Assembly: GCF_003285005.1 (NCBI RefSeq)
Contig: NZ_QMFA01000019.1
Span: 59,557 to 123,556, forward strand
Origin: Paenibacillus sp. YN15
Lineage (GTDB): Bacteria > Bacillota > Bacilli > Paenibacillales > NBRC-103111
Length of the DNA: 64,000 bases
Direction of reading: 5' to 3'
In this document: one piece after another, positions 16,771 through 25,310 of the stretch
How positions within the stretch are numbered: the first letter of the stretch is position 1
Layout: each line of letters opens with the position of its first letter
Translations under genes and position numbers: made by a program
The notes under the pieces: model-generated
Databases searched by the model: none
Told to the model about the DNA's origin: nothing
The model's input: the letters and a program-made list of their open reading frames with translations, nothing else

Positions 16771-19449
16771 GTGTTTACCATCTGGTACATGAAATCGAAG
16801 GAAAAAACGTTGGAGGAGCTGCGGGTGAATCCGCAACAGGGCCTAAGCGATGAGGAAGCTGCCAAACGGCTTGCCGAGCACGGCCCCAACCGGTTGGCCG
16901 GCAAAAAGCAGAAATCTCTGCTCCGGCGGATTTTTGCCCAAATCAATGATGTGCTGGTCTACGTGCTTATCGCCGCCGCGGTCATATCGGGCATCGTTGG
17001 CGAGATCGCGGACGCCCTGATTATTTTCCTGGTGGTAGTGCTGAACGCAGTAGTGGGGGTTGTGCAGGAGTCCAAGGCGGAGCACGCCCTGGAAGCCCTG
17101 AAGCAGATGTCCACTCCCCGGGCGGTGGTCAGGCGGAGCGGAGAGCTGAAGGAGATTCCATCCGAAGAGGTGGTTCCCGGCGATTTGGTTATTCTCGACG
17201 CGGGACGGTATATCCCCTGCGACCTGCGGCTGACGGAATCCGCCAACCTGCAAATTGAAGAATCGGCCTTAACCGGCGAATCCGTCCCCGTGGATAAAAA
17301 TGCCGACTTCGCCCCGGAAACCGCCAACCCTGCCGACCTGCCCCTGGGGGACCAAAAGAACATGGCCTTTATGTCCACATTGGTTACCTATGGACGGGGT
17401 GAAGGGGTTGCAGTCGCCACAGGCATGGACTCGCAAATCGGCAAAATTGCCTCCCTGCTGGAGCAGGCGGACGAGGACACCACCCCTCTCCAGAAAAATC
17501 TGGCCCAGGTGGGCAAATATCTCGGCATTGCCGCCATCGGCATCTGTGTCATCATGTTTGCCATCGGCCTGCTTCAAGGCCGGGACATGCTGGAAATGTT
17601 CATGACCGCCATCAGCCTGGCTGTTGCCGCCATTCCCGAGGGTATGATCGCCATCGTCTCCATCGTGCTGGCTATCGGCGTCCAACGGATGATCAAGCAA
17701 AATGTCATCATCCGCAAGCTGCCTGCCGTTGAAGCGCTGGGCTCCGTCAACATTATTTGCTCGGACAAAACAGGCACCCTGACGCAAAATAAAATGACGG
17801 TAACGGAATTTTATGCAGACGGCCAAACCGCCAAGCTGGACCGGCTTTCCACCGCCAGCGAGTCCCACAAATTGCTGCTGGAAGCGCTGGTGCTGTGCAA
17901 TGACGCTACATATACCGCCGGCTCCAAAACGGGAGATCCTACGGAAATCGCGCTGCTGGTAGCGGGAGACCAGGCTAATCTGGATAAAAAAACATTGGAC
18001 GAGGAATACCGCCGGGTCAACGAGCTTCCCTTTGATTCGGACCGGAAGCTGATGTCCACCTTGAATATGTACAACGGGGAATTCCGTATCCATACCAAAG
18101 GCGCCATCGACAATCTGCTGACCTTGTCCTCCCGGATTCACCGCAACGGCACCATTGAGCCCATGACCGACGCCGACCGCAAGGCAGCCATGGACGCCGC
18201 CCAGGCTATGTCCGACAAAGCGCTGCGTGTGCTGGGCGCGGCCTACCGCCCTGTCCCTGACCGGCATATTCCCGTGGACGAGATGGAACAGGACCTGATC
18301 TTCGTCGGCCTGGTGGGTATGATCGATCCGCCGCGGACAGAGGTGGCCGCTTCCATCGCCCTGTGCAAACAGGCCGGGGTCAAAACCGTTATGATTACCG
18401 GCGACCACAAGGATACCGCCTTCGCCATCGCCAGCGAGCTGGGCATCGCCTCCTCCAAGGACGAGGTTATGTCAGGCGTGGAGCTGGATCAGACCTCCGA
18501 GCAGGAGCTGTCCGGGCGGATTGACAAGCTGCGCGTGTTTGCCCGGGTTTCCCCCGAGCATAAGGTGAAGATCGTCAGCGCGCTGCGGCAACGGGGCAAT
18601 ATTGTCTCCATGACCGGCGACGGCGTTAACGACGCCCCTTCCCTGAAGCAAGCGGATATTGGCGTGGCCATGGGCATCACTGGCACGGATGTGGCCAAGG
18701 GCGCTGCGGATATGGTGCTCACCGACGATAACTTCTCCTCTATTGTCAAAGCGGTGGAGGAAGGACGGAATATTTACCGAAACATCAAGAAAGCCATCCT
18801 GTTCCTGCTGTCCTGTAATCTGGGGGAGATTGTGGCTTTGTTCCTGGCGATTCTCTTCGGCTGGGCGACGCCGCTGCGGCCCATCCACATTCTGTGGGTT
18901 AACCTGGTGACGGATACGCTGCCTGCCCTGTCTCTGGGAATGGACCCCAAAGACCCGACAGTAATGAAGGAAAAGCCCCGTTCCTCCAAGGAAAGCCTGT
19001 TCCATGGCAAAATCGGCTATATCCTGCTGTACGGAGCCATTATCGGCGTAGCAACCCTTTCAGCGTTTATTATCGGCATGAAAATGTACACCGACCATAC
19101 CGGCTTTTTCCCGCTGATGCCGGAGGGTTATTCCGAAGACGCCCTGCGCCATGCCCAGACCCTGGCCTTCGGCGTACTGAGCTTCTCCCAGCTCGTCCAT
19201 TCCTTCAACCTGCGCTCGGATACGGAATCCATCTTCAAGCTGGGTTTTGGCTCCAACATGAAGCTGGTATACTCCTTCCTGTTCGGCGTCATTATTCAAG
19301 TCTGCATCATCTCCATCGCTCCCATCGCCCGGATTTTCAACGTCCATGCCCTGGGCCTGGCTGATTGGCTGATCATTGCCGGCTTGAGCCTGCTGCCGCT
19401 TGTGGTGGCGGAAATCGTGAAGGTGTTTAAAAGAAGCCGGCTGAACTGA
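16771..19449 (+). CDS. P-type Ca2+/cation-transporting ATPase (PacL type)
   Basis: The 892-residue pump has an N-terminal cation-ATPase domain (LRVNPQQGLSDEEAAKRL), the actuator motif LTGESVPV, PEGM in segment 4, phosphorylated Asp in CSDKTGTLTQNK (residue ~332), nucleotide domain KGAIDNLL, hinge TGDGVNDAPSLK and six C-terminal membrane segments ending MKLVYSFLFGV. This fits P2A calcium pumps, which export Ca2+ (possibly Mn2+). The PEGM motif resembles PEGL of SERCA-like enzymes. The start is uncertain: GTG 16771 has AAGGA only three bases away, and ATG 16789 has no clear site. Homologues usually begin with a Trp just before this region, which favours the GTG. It is divergent from terC. Confidence 0.93.
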   Translation: MFTIWYMKSKEKTLEELRVNPQQGLSDEEAAKRLAEHGPNRLAGKKQKSLLRRIFAQINDVLVYVLIAAAVISGIVGEIADALIIFLVVVLNAVVGVVQESKAEHALEALKQMSTPRAVVRRSGELKEIPSEEVVPGDLVILDAGRYIPCDLRLTESANLQIEESALTGESVPVDKNADFAPETANPADLPLGDQKNMAFMSTLVTYGRGEGVAVATGMDSQIGKIASLLEQADEDTTPLQKNLAQVGKYLGIAAIGICVIMFAIGLLQGRDMLEMFMTAISLAVAAIPEGMIAIVSIVLAIGVQRMIKQNVIIRKLPAVEALGSVNIICSDKTGTLTQNKMTVTEFYADGQTAKLDRLSTASESHKLLLEALVLCNDATYTAGSKTGDPTEIALLVAGDQANLDKKTLDEEYRRVNELPFDSDRKLMSTLNMYNGEFRIHTKGAIDNLLTLSSRIHRNGTIEPMTDADRKAAMDAAQAMSDKALRVLGAAYRPVPDRHIPVDEMEQDLIFVGLVGMIDPPRTEVAASIALCKQAGVKTVMITGDHKDTAFAIASELGIASSKDEVMSGVELDQTSEQELSGRIDKLRVFARVSPEHKVKIVSALRQRGNIVSMTGDGVNDAPSLKQADIGVAMGITGTDVAKGAADMVLTDDNFSSIVKAVEEGRNIYRNIKKAILFLLSCNLGEIVALFLAILFGWATPLRPIHILWVNLVTDTLPALSLGMDPKDPTVMKEKPRSSKESLFHGKIGYILLYGAIIGVATLSAFIIGMKMYTDHTGFFPLMPEGYSEDALRHAQTLAFGVLSFSQLVHSFNLRSDTESIFKLGFGSNMKLVYSFLFGVIIQVCIISIAPIARIFNVHALGLADWLIIAGLSLLPLVVAEIVKVFKRSRLN

Positions 19450-19483
19450 CGGCCGGTTGTACACCGGCGTCTGCCGCACATGG

Positions 19484-19533
19484 CAAAAAGCCCTTTGCAT
19501 GGATGACGAACATCCGTGCAAAGGGCTTCTTTT
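19484..19533. terminator. Bidirectional terminator between the cation ATPase and thiI
   Basis: AAAAGCCCTTTGCATGGATG pairs with CATCCGTGCAAAGGGCTTCT, flanked by A and T runs, between convergent genes. Confidence 0.92.
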
Positions 19534-20746
19534 AAAACAAATCATCCAGCTTCCGGGAGGATTGCCCTGCGCCGATCACCTGGGTTTCCGTGTTCTCCAC
19601 CGCAAGCCGGATCAGCTCGTCCAGCCCTTGGATTCCCGCCTCCACCTTCTCCACCGTCCGGAGGCCCGGATTCGTAGACGGAGATTTGGGCAGGAACAGG
19701 GTGCAGCAATCCTCATACGGCTGAATGGAGATAGGGAAGGTGCCAATTTTCTCCGAAACCTTCACAATCTCCCCCTTGTCCATGGTGATCAGCGGCCGCA
19801 GCACGGGAATCTCCGCCGCCCGCCCGATCACGTCCAGGCTGGCCAACGTTTGGCTGGCTACCTGCCCCAGACTTTCCCCGGTAATCAGCGCCTTGGCGGA
19901 CCGGCGCTCCGCCAGCTGCTCGGCAATCCGCAGCATGGCCCGCTTCATGCAAATCACCAGCAGATTCTCCCGCCCCTGCTCCTTCAGCCTCACCTGAATA
20001 TCCGTAAACGGCACCATATGCAGCTTCAGCGTTCCTGAATAACGGGCCAGCTCCCGGGCCAGCTCCTCCACCTTCCGTTTGGCGCGCTCACTGGTATACG
20101 GGTAGCTGTGGAAATGAACCGCCTCCAGCTCCAGCCCCATCCGCATGGACAGCCATCCGGCTACCGGACTGTCAATCCCGCCGGACAACAGCAGCAGCGC
20201 CTTCCCGTTGGTGCCTAAGGGATACCCGCCGCTGCCGCGGACAATATCCGTGAACACAAAAGCCTCCTTGTCCCGGACATCCACCCACAGCGTAACCTCC
20301 GGCTGATGCACATCCACCGCCCAGCCTTGGGTATGGCGCAAAATATGACCGCCCACCAGCTGCATCAGCTCCATGGAATCATAGGGATACTTTTTGTTGG
20401 AGCGTTTGGCCGCCACCTTAAAGGTGCGCTTCCCTTCCGACGGCTCCAGCTCCCGCATCAGCTCCAGCGCCTTCCCCCGGATCTGATCCAGCTCCAATCC
20501 GGTTTTATGGGCCGGGCTGTAGGAGGCCAGCCCAAAAATTTTGTCCAAGGCCTCTGCCGCCGCCTCATACGGAGCATCCTGCAAATCAATATGAATCCGG
20601 CCAAATTCCAGGGATATTCCCACCTGCGGATATTGCTGCTGCAAGGGCTGGAGCTGCCCCAGCACTCTTTTTTCAAAACGGTGCCGGTTGCGCCCCTTCA
20701 GGGTAAGCTCGCCCAGTCGGACAATGACTGTGTTGGGGTTCATCAT
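19532..20746 (-). CDS. thiI: ThiI: tRNA 4-thiouridine synthase
   Basis: The 404-residue protein has an N-terminal ferredoxin-like and THUMP region and a C-terminal PP-loop ATPase with SGGIDSPVAGW. ThiI adenylates U8 of tRNA and transfers sulfur from a cysteine desulfurase; it also takes part in thiazole synthesis in some bacteria. It lacks the C-terminal rhodanese domain of the enterobacterial enzyme, as is usual in Firmicutes. Start ATGATG at 20746/20743 follows GGAGG six bases upstream and overlaps the stop of the cysteine desulfurase gene, so the sulfur donor and the enzyme are translated together. Confidence 0.95.
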   Translation of the reverse strand: MMNPNTVIVRLGELTLKGRNRHRFEKRVLGQLQPLQQQYPQVGISLEFGRIHIDLQDAPYEAAAEALDKIFGLASYSPAHKTGLELDQIRGKALELMRELEPSEGKRTFKVAAKRSNKKYPYDSMELMQLVGGHILRHTQGWAVDVHQPEVTLWVDVRDKEAFVFTDIVRGSGGYPLGTNGKALLLLSGGIDSPVAGWLSMRMGLELEAVHFHSYPYTSERAKRKVEELARELARYSGTLKLHMVPFTDIQVRLKEQGRENLLVICMKRAMLRIAEQLAERRSAKALITGESLGQVASQTLASLDVIGRAAEIPVLRPLITMDKGEIVKVSEKIGTFPISIQPYEDCCTLFLPKSPSTNPGLRTVEKVEAGIQGLDELIRLAVENTETQVIGAGQSSRKLDDLF

Positions 20747-21948
20747 TTGCTTCCTCCTAAGAGCTTTTCGTCAGAAAAGCTGGCATCGTAAGCATTAGCT
20801 TGTCCGGGTGAGGGGGCCAGCTTGCGCAATACCCGCTCCAGCTCGTCGGCAGCCCGCTCCATATCTTCTATGGTCTCGTTTTCGGAAAAACTGATGCGCA
20901 AGCCCGCGGCAGCTTCTGCCTCCGGCAGACCCATAGCCAGCAGCACCCGGCTGGGACGGCTGTCGCCTGACGAACAGGCGGAACGGGTGGAAATGTAAAT
21001 TTCCTTTTCCTCCAGGCTGTGCACCAGCGTTTCCGGCCGGTAGCCGAGGCAGGAGAATTGCACCACATGGGGAGCCATCTCCTCCATCCGGGGGGAGCCG
21101 TGCACCACAACGCCATCCATGGCAGCCAGCCGCCGGACCAGGGTTTCCCGCAGCCTGTACATATGCGCTGTCCTCCCGGCCAGCCCCTCCACAGCCAAAC
21201 GGGCCGCCTTGGCCATTCCCACGATTAAGGGCACATTCTCTGTGCCCGAACGAAGGCCCTGCTCCTGGCCGCCGCCGGCCAGCAAGGGATAAAGCTGCAG
21301 CCCCTGCCGTTTGTACAGCATCCCCACTCCCTTGGGGCCGCGGAATTTATGGGCGGAGAAGCTGACCAGATCGGCATTCCATTTGGCCGGAGCCACAGGA
21401 AGCTTGCCGAAGGCCTGAACCCCATCCACATGGAAAACAATCCGGGGATATTGCTTCAAAAGCCGCCCCGCCTCTTCCACCGGCTGAATCCGGCCCGTCT
21501 CATTGTTCACCGCCATGATGCTGACCAGCGTGGTCTCCTTGGTCAGGGCGGCGGCCAAATCCTCCACCCGCACAGCGCCGGTGGCGTCCACAGGCAGATA
21601 GGTCACCCGGAAGCCCTCCTGCTCCAGCTGCCGGAAAGCCTCATACACGGAAGGATGCTCAATAGCGGTGGTGATCAGATGGTTGCCTCTGGAGCGGAAG
21701 GCCATTGCCGCACCTTTTACCGCCATATTGTTGCTTTCGGTTCCGCCGGAGGTGAACAGAATTTCCTTAGGGTTAGCCGAGAGTGCGGCGGACACCACCT
21801 CCCGGGCCCGAATCAGCAGCTTCTCCGCTTCCACACCCAGGCGGTAAAGGGAGCTGGGATTTCCATAATACGAATTCATACACTCCGTTACGGCGGCAAT
21901 TACCTCCGACCGCGGCGGCGTAGTAGCGCAATAATCCAAATAAAGCAT
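20743..21948 (-). CDS. nifZ: Cysteine desulfurase (NifZ/IscS-like), sulfur donor for ThiI
   Basis: The 401-residue PLP enzyme takes sulfur from cysteine to form a persulfide. Features are the N-terminal YLDYCATTPPRSEV, the PLP lysine in SFSAHKFRGPKGVG, and the active-site cysteine in STRSACSSG. It is directly upstream of thiI and overlaps it, the Bacillus nifZ-thiI arrangement, so it is probably the dedicated donor for tRNA thiolation and not the general Fe-S cluster desulfurase. The start ATG at 21948 follows AAGGAG. The two-gene unit ends in the bidirectional terminator. Confidence 0.93.
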   Translation of the reverse strand: MLYLDYCATTPPRSEVIAAVTECMNSYYGNPSSLYRLGVEAEKLLIRAREVVSAALSANPKEILFTSGGTESNNMAVKGAAMAFRSRGNHLITTAIEHPSVYEAFRQLEQEGFRVTYLPVDATGAVRVEDLAAALTKETTLVSIMAVNNETGRIQPVEEAGRLLKQYPRIVFHVDGVQAFGKLPVAPAKWNADLVSFSAHKFRGPKGVGMLYKRQGLQLYPLLAGGGQEQGLRSGTENVPLIVGMAKAARLAVEGLAGRTAHMYRLRETLVRRLAAMDGVVVHGSPRMEEMAPHVVQFSCLGYRPETLVHSLEEKEIYISTRSACSSGDSRPSRVLLAMGLPEAEAAAGLRISFSENETIEDMERAADELERVLRKLAPSPGQANAYDASFSDEKLLGGSK

Positions 21949-21978
21949 ATTTCTCGGTTCTCCTTCTGATTCAACATA

Positions 21979-22013
21979 AAAAAAGAAAAGACCGGTATCT
22001 CGATCTTTTCCCG
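21979..22013 (-). terminator. Probable terminator after the lytic transglycosylase
   Basis: On the minus strand GGGAAAAGA and TCTTTTC form a short stem followed by TTTTTTT. The stem is AT-rich and weak, so moderate confidence. Confidence 0.6.
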
Positions 22014-22077
22014 TCTACGTTCTATGGTAGTACAGCCTGCGCCAAAATACCAGCCCCAGATCGGGCCGGAGGCTGTT

Positions 22078-22755
22078 CTATGCTTCGTACTGCGCTTTAT
22101 AGCCCAACACCTTGGATACGTAGGCTTGGGTTTCCTTGGGCAATTGCCCCAGTTTGGCGTACAGGTCGGCATCATTCCTGATGCCCAGCTTGTCCACTCT
22201 GCCCGGACCGGCATTGTATGCGGCTAATGCCACCGCCTCGTTGCCGTTGTACTTGCGGAGCAGATTGGATAAATACCGTGTGCCGCCTTCAATATTCTGA
22301 GCCGCATCGAAGGGATTGGCAACGCCCAAACCTTGGCCGGTTGCATCCATCAATTGCATCAACCCTTTGGCTCCCGCCTTGGACACGGCATTGCTGTCAT
22401 AACCCGACTCCGCCTCAATAACCGCCTTCACCAGACTGGCTTCCACACCGTGGCGGCGGCTGGCCGCCTGAATGGGCTCTTCATAATCGGCAGGCGCCGA
22501 CTTGCTTGAAAACTGGCCGCTTACGGCAACATTGCCGGGGTAAGCCGAGCTCCATTTTCCTCGCGCCAGCAGCTCTGCGGCAGGGATCACCTTATGGCTG
22601 GAGGATTGCGCAGCAGAATCGCCCAGCAAAAGCTGGAGCAGCTCGGAAAAATCCGTTCCTGTTCCGTTTGTTTGGCCGCTGCCTGTCAGCGTATCCGTAC
22701 CCTGAAGCATCTGAAGGGACAGAAGCTGTTTGAGCACGGAAGGATCAATCGACAT
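22078..22755 (-). CDS. Lytic transglycosylase with SLT domain
   Basis: The 225-residue protein has a C-terminal SLT lysozyme-like domain with the catalytic Glu in AVIEAESGYDSNAVSKAGAKGLMQLM and the AYNAGPGRV motif, and a poorly structured N-terminal 100 residues. It cleaves the glycan strands of peptidoglycan. No classical signal peptide is visible: the N-terminus MSIDPSVLKQLLSLQ is not hydrophobic enough, so it may leave the cell by another route, as some Bacillus YjbJ-like proteins seem to. The start at 22755 follows GGGGAGCG. It stands alone, with a terminator behind it. Confidence 0.88.
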   Translation of the reverse strand: MSIDPSVLKQLLSLQMLQGTDTLTGSGQTNGTGTDFSELLQLLLGDSAAQSSSHKVIPAAELLARGKWSSAYPGNVAVSGQFSSKSAPADYEEPIQAASRRHGVEASLVKAVIEAESGYDSNAVSKAGAKGLMQLMDATGQGLGVANPFDAAQNIEGGTRYLSNLLRKYNGNEAVALAAYNAGPGRVDKLGIRNDADLYAKLGQLPKETQAYVSKVLGYKAQYEA

Positions 22756-22918
22756 GACTATTCGCTCCCCGGTTGTAAAGTTGCGCCTTGCTTTCCATTA
22801 TTGTACCTTGTTTGGATTGTCTAATCTACTGGAAATATAGCAAATTTCCATGAATCAGGTCTATGGGCTTAGGGCAGACTATTGGAAAATAAGTCCAAAA
22901 GCATATAAGGAGCCGCCA

Positions 22919-23119
22919 ATGCTGGGAAAACTGCTGAAATTCCTGAAGGAAATCAATTTGCTGATCGCCTTTTTGATCCTGCTGGCCGGGCATCTTCTGA
23001 TGTATTACCTGCTGCACAACCAAAAATGGATTGCCCTGGCCTTCGCCGCCTCCCTTACCGACACCGCCGTTCTGGCTGGACTGCAGCTGTACGCCATGTT
23101 CAAAACCCGGGCCAAGTAA
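22919..23119 (+). CDS. Small two-helix membrane protein
   Basis: A 66-residue protein with two membrane segments (about 12-33 and 38-58) and basic ends (MLGKLLKFLKE... and FKTRAK). I do not recognise a family. The ATG at 22919 has AAGGAG seven bases upstream; a longer frame beginning at 22850 has no ribosome site. It is one of the few plus-strand genes here. Immediately after its stop (four bases) begins a CCCCCAAAAGT hairpin element, which may act as its 3' end. Confidence 0.65.
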   Translation: MLGKLLKFLKEINLLIAFLILLAGHLLMYYLLHNQKWIALAFAASLTDTAVLAGLQLYAMFKTRAK

Positions 23120-23123
23120 TAAT

Positions 23124-23181
23124 CCCCCAAAAGTGACGAGATGCTACGAAGCAAACTCCCAATACTTTTGGGGGAGCCCCC
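23124..23181 (+). repeat. CCCCCAAAAGT hairpin element, copy 2
   Basis: CCCCCAAAAGTGACG ... ATACTTTTGGGGGAGCCCCC, with TGCTACGAAGCA in the loop. The stem and the competing GGGGGAGCCCCC hairpin are both complete. It lies between two convergent genes. Confidence 0.82.
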
Positions 23182-23202
23182 GTGTAAACATTCACCAAAA
23201 AA

Positions 23203-23242
23203 AACAGACCCGCTGAACCAAATCAGCCGGGTCTGTTCCGTG
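23203..23242 (-). terminator. Terminator after the nucleoside ABC operon
   Basis: AACAGACCCGGCTGA pairs with TCAGCGGGTCTGTT on the minus strand and is followed by an eight-base T run, just past the last permease stop. Confidence 0.92.
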
Positions 23243-23245
23243 TTA

Positions 23246-24193
23246 TTAAAACCGCTGCTCCCGGACATACGGGACACCCAAAGCCTCCGGCGTGCCGGAA
23301 GGCTTGTTGCGGTTGCGCCAGCCCAGGTACATCAGCACCAGGATGGTCACCACGTAAGGAATCATTTTGAGAAAATAAACCGGGATGGTGCTCCCCGTGA
23401 GCTGAATCCGGAAGCCCAGGGAATCCAGCGCCCCGAACAGATACGCGCAGAACAAGGCCCGCAGCGGATTCCATCTGGCGAAGATAATCAGCGCCACGGC
23501 AATCCAGCCCTTGCCGGATGTCATCCCCTCTGTCCAACTGGGGGTATAGGCCAGAATCAGGTCCGCCCCGGCCAAGCCGATCAGCGCCGTGCCGCTGATG
23601 ACGTACAGATACCGGGACAGCTGCACCCGGATGCCCATCACGTCGGCTGTGGCCGGGCTGTCGCCGATAGCCTTCAGGTGAAGCCCCAGGGAGGTGTAAT
23701 GGATCAGCAGATGAAGCACAATCACCAGGAAAATGCTGAACCAGGTGAGCACATCCATATGGGCGAACAGCTCGCCGATCACCGGAACCGGCTCCAGAAA
23801 GGTCAGGTTCACAAAAGGCGCTTTTCCCGGCAGAGGCTGGCCGCTGATGGACTTGCCCAGATACGCGCTTAGGCCGCTGCCGAACAGGGTCATGGCCAAG
23901 CCGGTCATGGCGTGGTTGGCCCGCAGCGTCACTGTCAGGAAAGCGTGCAGCACACCAAGCAGCGCCGTTACTGCTACCGCAGAAATCAAAGTCAAAGCCA
24001 GACTGCCGGTGCGGATGTACACCAGACAGGTTACCACAGCGCCCATGAGCATGATGCCTTCGGCGCCAAGCTGGATAATGCCCGCCCGTTCGTTAAGAAT
24101 CCCCCCCAGCGTGGCCAAAAGAAGCGGAGTGCCGGCGGATACTGCCGCCACCAGCAATTGAACGGAAAAGCTGTACAGGTTGAAGTCGTTCAT
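23246..24193 (-). CDS. nupQ: Nucleoside ABC transporter permease (NupQ-like)
   Basis: The 315-residue membrane protein has about nine hydrophobic segments and the pattern of BPD_transp_2 permeases: LGGILNERAGIIQLGAEGIMLMGA, FLTVTLRANHAMTGLAMTLFGSGL, and TPSWTEGMTSGKGWIAVALIIFARWNP. It is the second permease of a purine nucleoside importer with the ATPase and BmpA-type lipoprotein encoded upstream; the Bacillus nupNOPQ system imports guanosine. It starts 19 bases after the first permease stop. Substrate is inferred from family and order only. Confidence 0.88.
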   Translation of the reverse strand: MNDFNLYSFSVQLLVAAVSAGTPLLLATLGGILNERAGIIQLGAEGIMLMGAVVTCLVYIRTGSLALTLISAVAVTALLGVLHAFLTVTLRANHAMTGLAMTLFGSGLSAYLGKSISGQPLPGKAPFVNLTFLEPVPVIGELFAHMDVLTWFSIFLVIVLHLLIHYTSLGLHLKAIGDSPATADVMGIRVQLSRYLYVISGTALIGLAGADLILAYTPSWTEGMTSGKGWIAVALIIFARWNPLRALFCAYLFGALDSLGFRIQLTGSTIPVYFLKMIPYVVTILVLMYLGWRNRNKPSGTPEALGVPYVREQRF

Positions 24194-24212
24194 ATGCTTG
24201 TCTAAAGCCTCC

Positions 24213-25310
24213 TTAGTTTTTCCGCAAGCGGAACCGGACCAGCATGTCGCCGGCGATCAGGAAAAACAGAATCGCCCCCTGCAGCATATCCGATATGGAT
24301 GAGGGCAGTCCGATGGTCTGCACGCTGTAGCCGCCGACGATCAAAGCGCCGAACAGCACCGACGAAACCACGATGCCCAGGGGATTCAGCTTGGCCAGCC
24401 AGGCCACAATAATGGCGGTATAGCCATAGCCCGGGGAGATGCCCTGCATCAGCTTGTGAGTGACGCCGGATACCTCGGACATACCGGCGAGACCCGCCAA
24501 TCCACCGCTGATCAGCATCACAATGAGAATATGGCGTTTGATGTGGATGCCGGCATATTTGGCCGCATTGGGATTGGCGCCGATGAGACGGAGCTCATAG
24601 CCCCATTTGGTGTATTTGACCATCAGGAAATAAACCAGTACCGCAATCAGTCCGAAAACCAGGCCGAAGTGGAGCCGTGTTGTCCCCAGCACCGGCAGGG
24701 ATTGAGCGTCCGTAAACACGGGAGAGCCGGGAAAGTTGAAGCCCTTGGGGTCCTTCCACGGACCGAAAACCACATAGTCCATAGCCAGCAGCGCAACGTA
24801 GTTCAACATTAATGAAGTAATAAGCTCATTGACCTGAAAGTAAACCTTGGGCAGCGCTGTAAGCAAGCCCCATACGCCGCCTGCCACAATACTGGCGATC
24901 ACCATAACCGGTATCGCCACATAGCCGGCCACGCCGGGCATGTAAATGGTGACGGCAGTGGCGGCCATGGCGCCGGCCACAAATTGGCCCTCGGCTCCGA
25001 TGTTCCAAACGGAAATCCGGTACGCCACGGCAATGCCCAGGCCGCACAGCAGAAGGGGAATGGCCTTCACCAAGGTTTCGGTAAAGCCGTAGCTGGAGCC
25101 GAAGGCGCCGCTAAACATTTTGGCATAGACGGTAAGCGGGTTCATTCCGTTGGCCGCAATAAACACGGCACAGGCCGCCAGCGCCAAAATAATGGACACC
25201 ACGGGAGCCCACCACGGGGTCTTAATAATGGACATATCCAGCTGGAAGCGATATGAAAAGCCTTTCTTCTCCTTCACCGCAGCGGTGTCGGCGATGCCTT
25301 GCCGGCTCAT
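24213..25310 (-). CDS. nupP: Nucleoside ABC transporter permease (NupP-like)
   Basis: The 365-residue protein is a BPD_transp_2 permease with about eight to ten membrane segments, a basic cytoplasmic N-terminus (KEKKGFSYRFQLDMS) and the motifs FGSSYGFTETLVKAIPLLLCGLG and RISVWNIGAEGQFVAGA. It forms the channel with the next gene. Its start overlaps the ATPase stop by four bases (ATGA). Family assignment to nucleoside (not sugar or amino acid) import rests on the BmpA-type partner. Confidence 0.88.
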   Translation of the reverse strand: MSRQGIADTAAVKEKKGFSYRFQLDMSIIKTPWWAPVVSIILALAACAVFIAANGMNPLTVYAKMFSGAFGSSYGFTETLVKAIPLLLCGLGIAVAYRISVWNIGAEGQFVAGAMAATAVTIYMPGVAGYVAIPVMVIASIVAGGVWGLLTALPKVYFQVNELITSLMLNYVALLAMDYVVFGPWKDPKGFNFPGSPVFTDAQSLPVLGTTRLHFGLVFGLIAVLVYFLMVKYTKWGYELRLIGANPNAAKYAGIHIKRHILIVMLISGGLAGLAGMSEVSGVTHKLMQGISPGYGYTAIIVAWLAKLNPLGIVVSSVLFGALIVGGYSVQTIGLPSSISDMLQGAILFFLIAGDMLVRFRLRKN

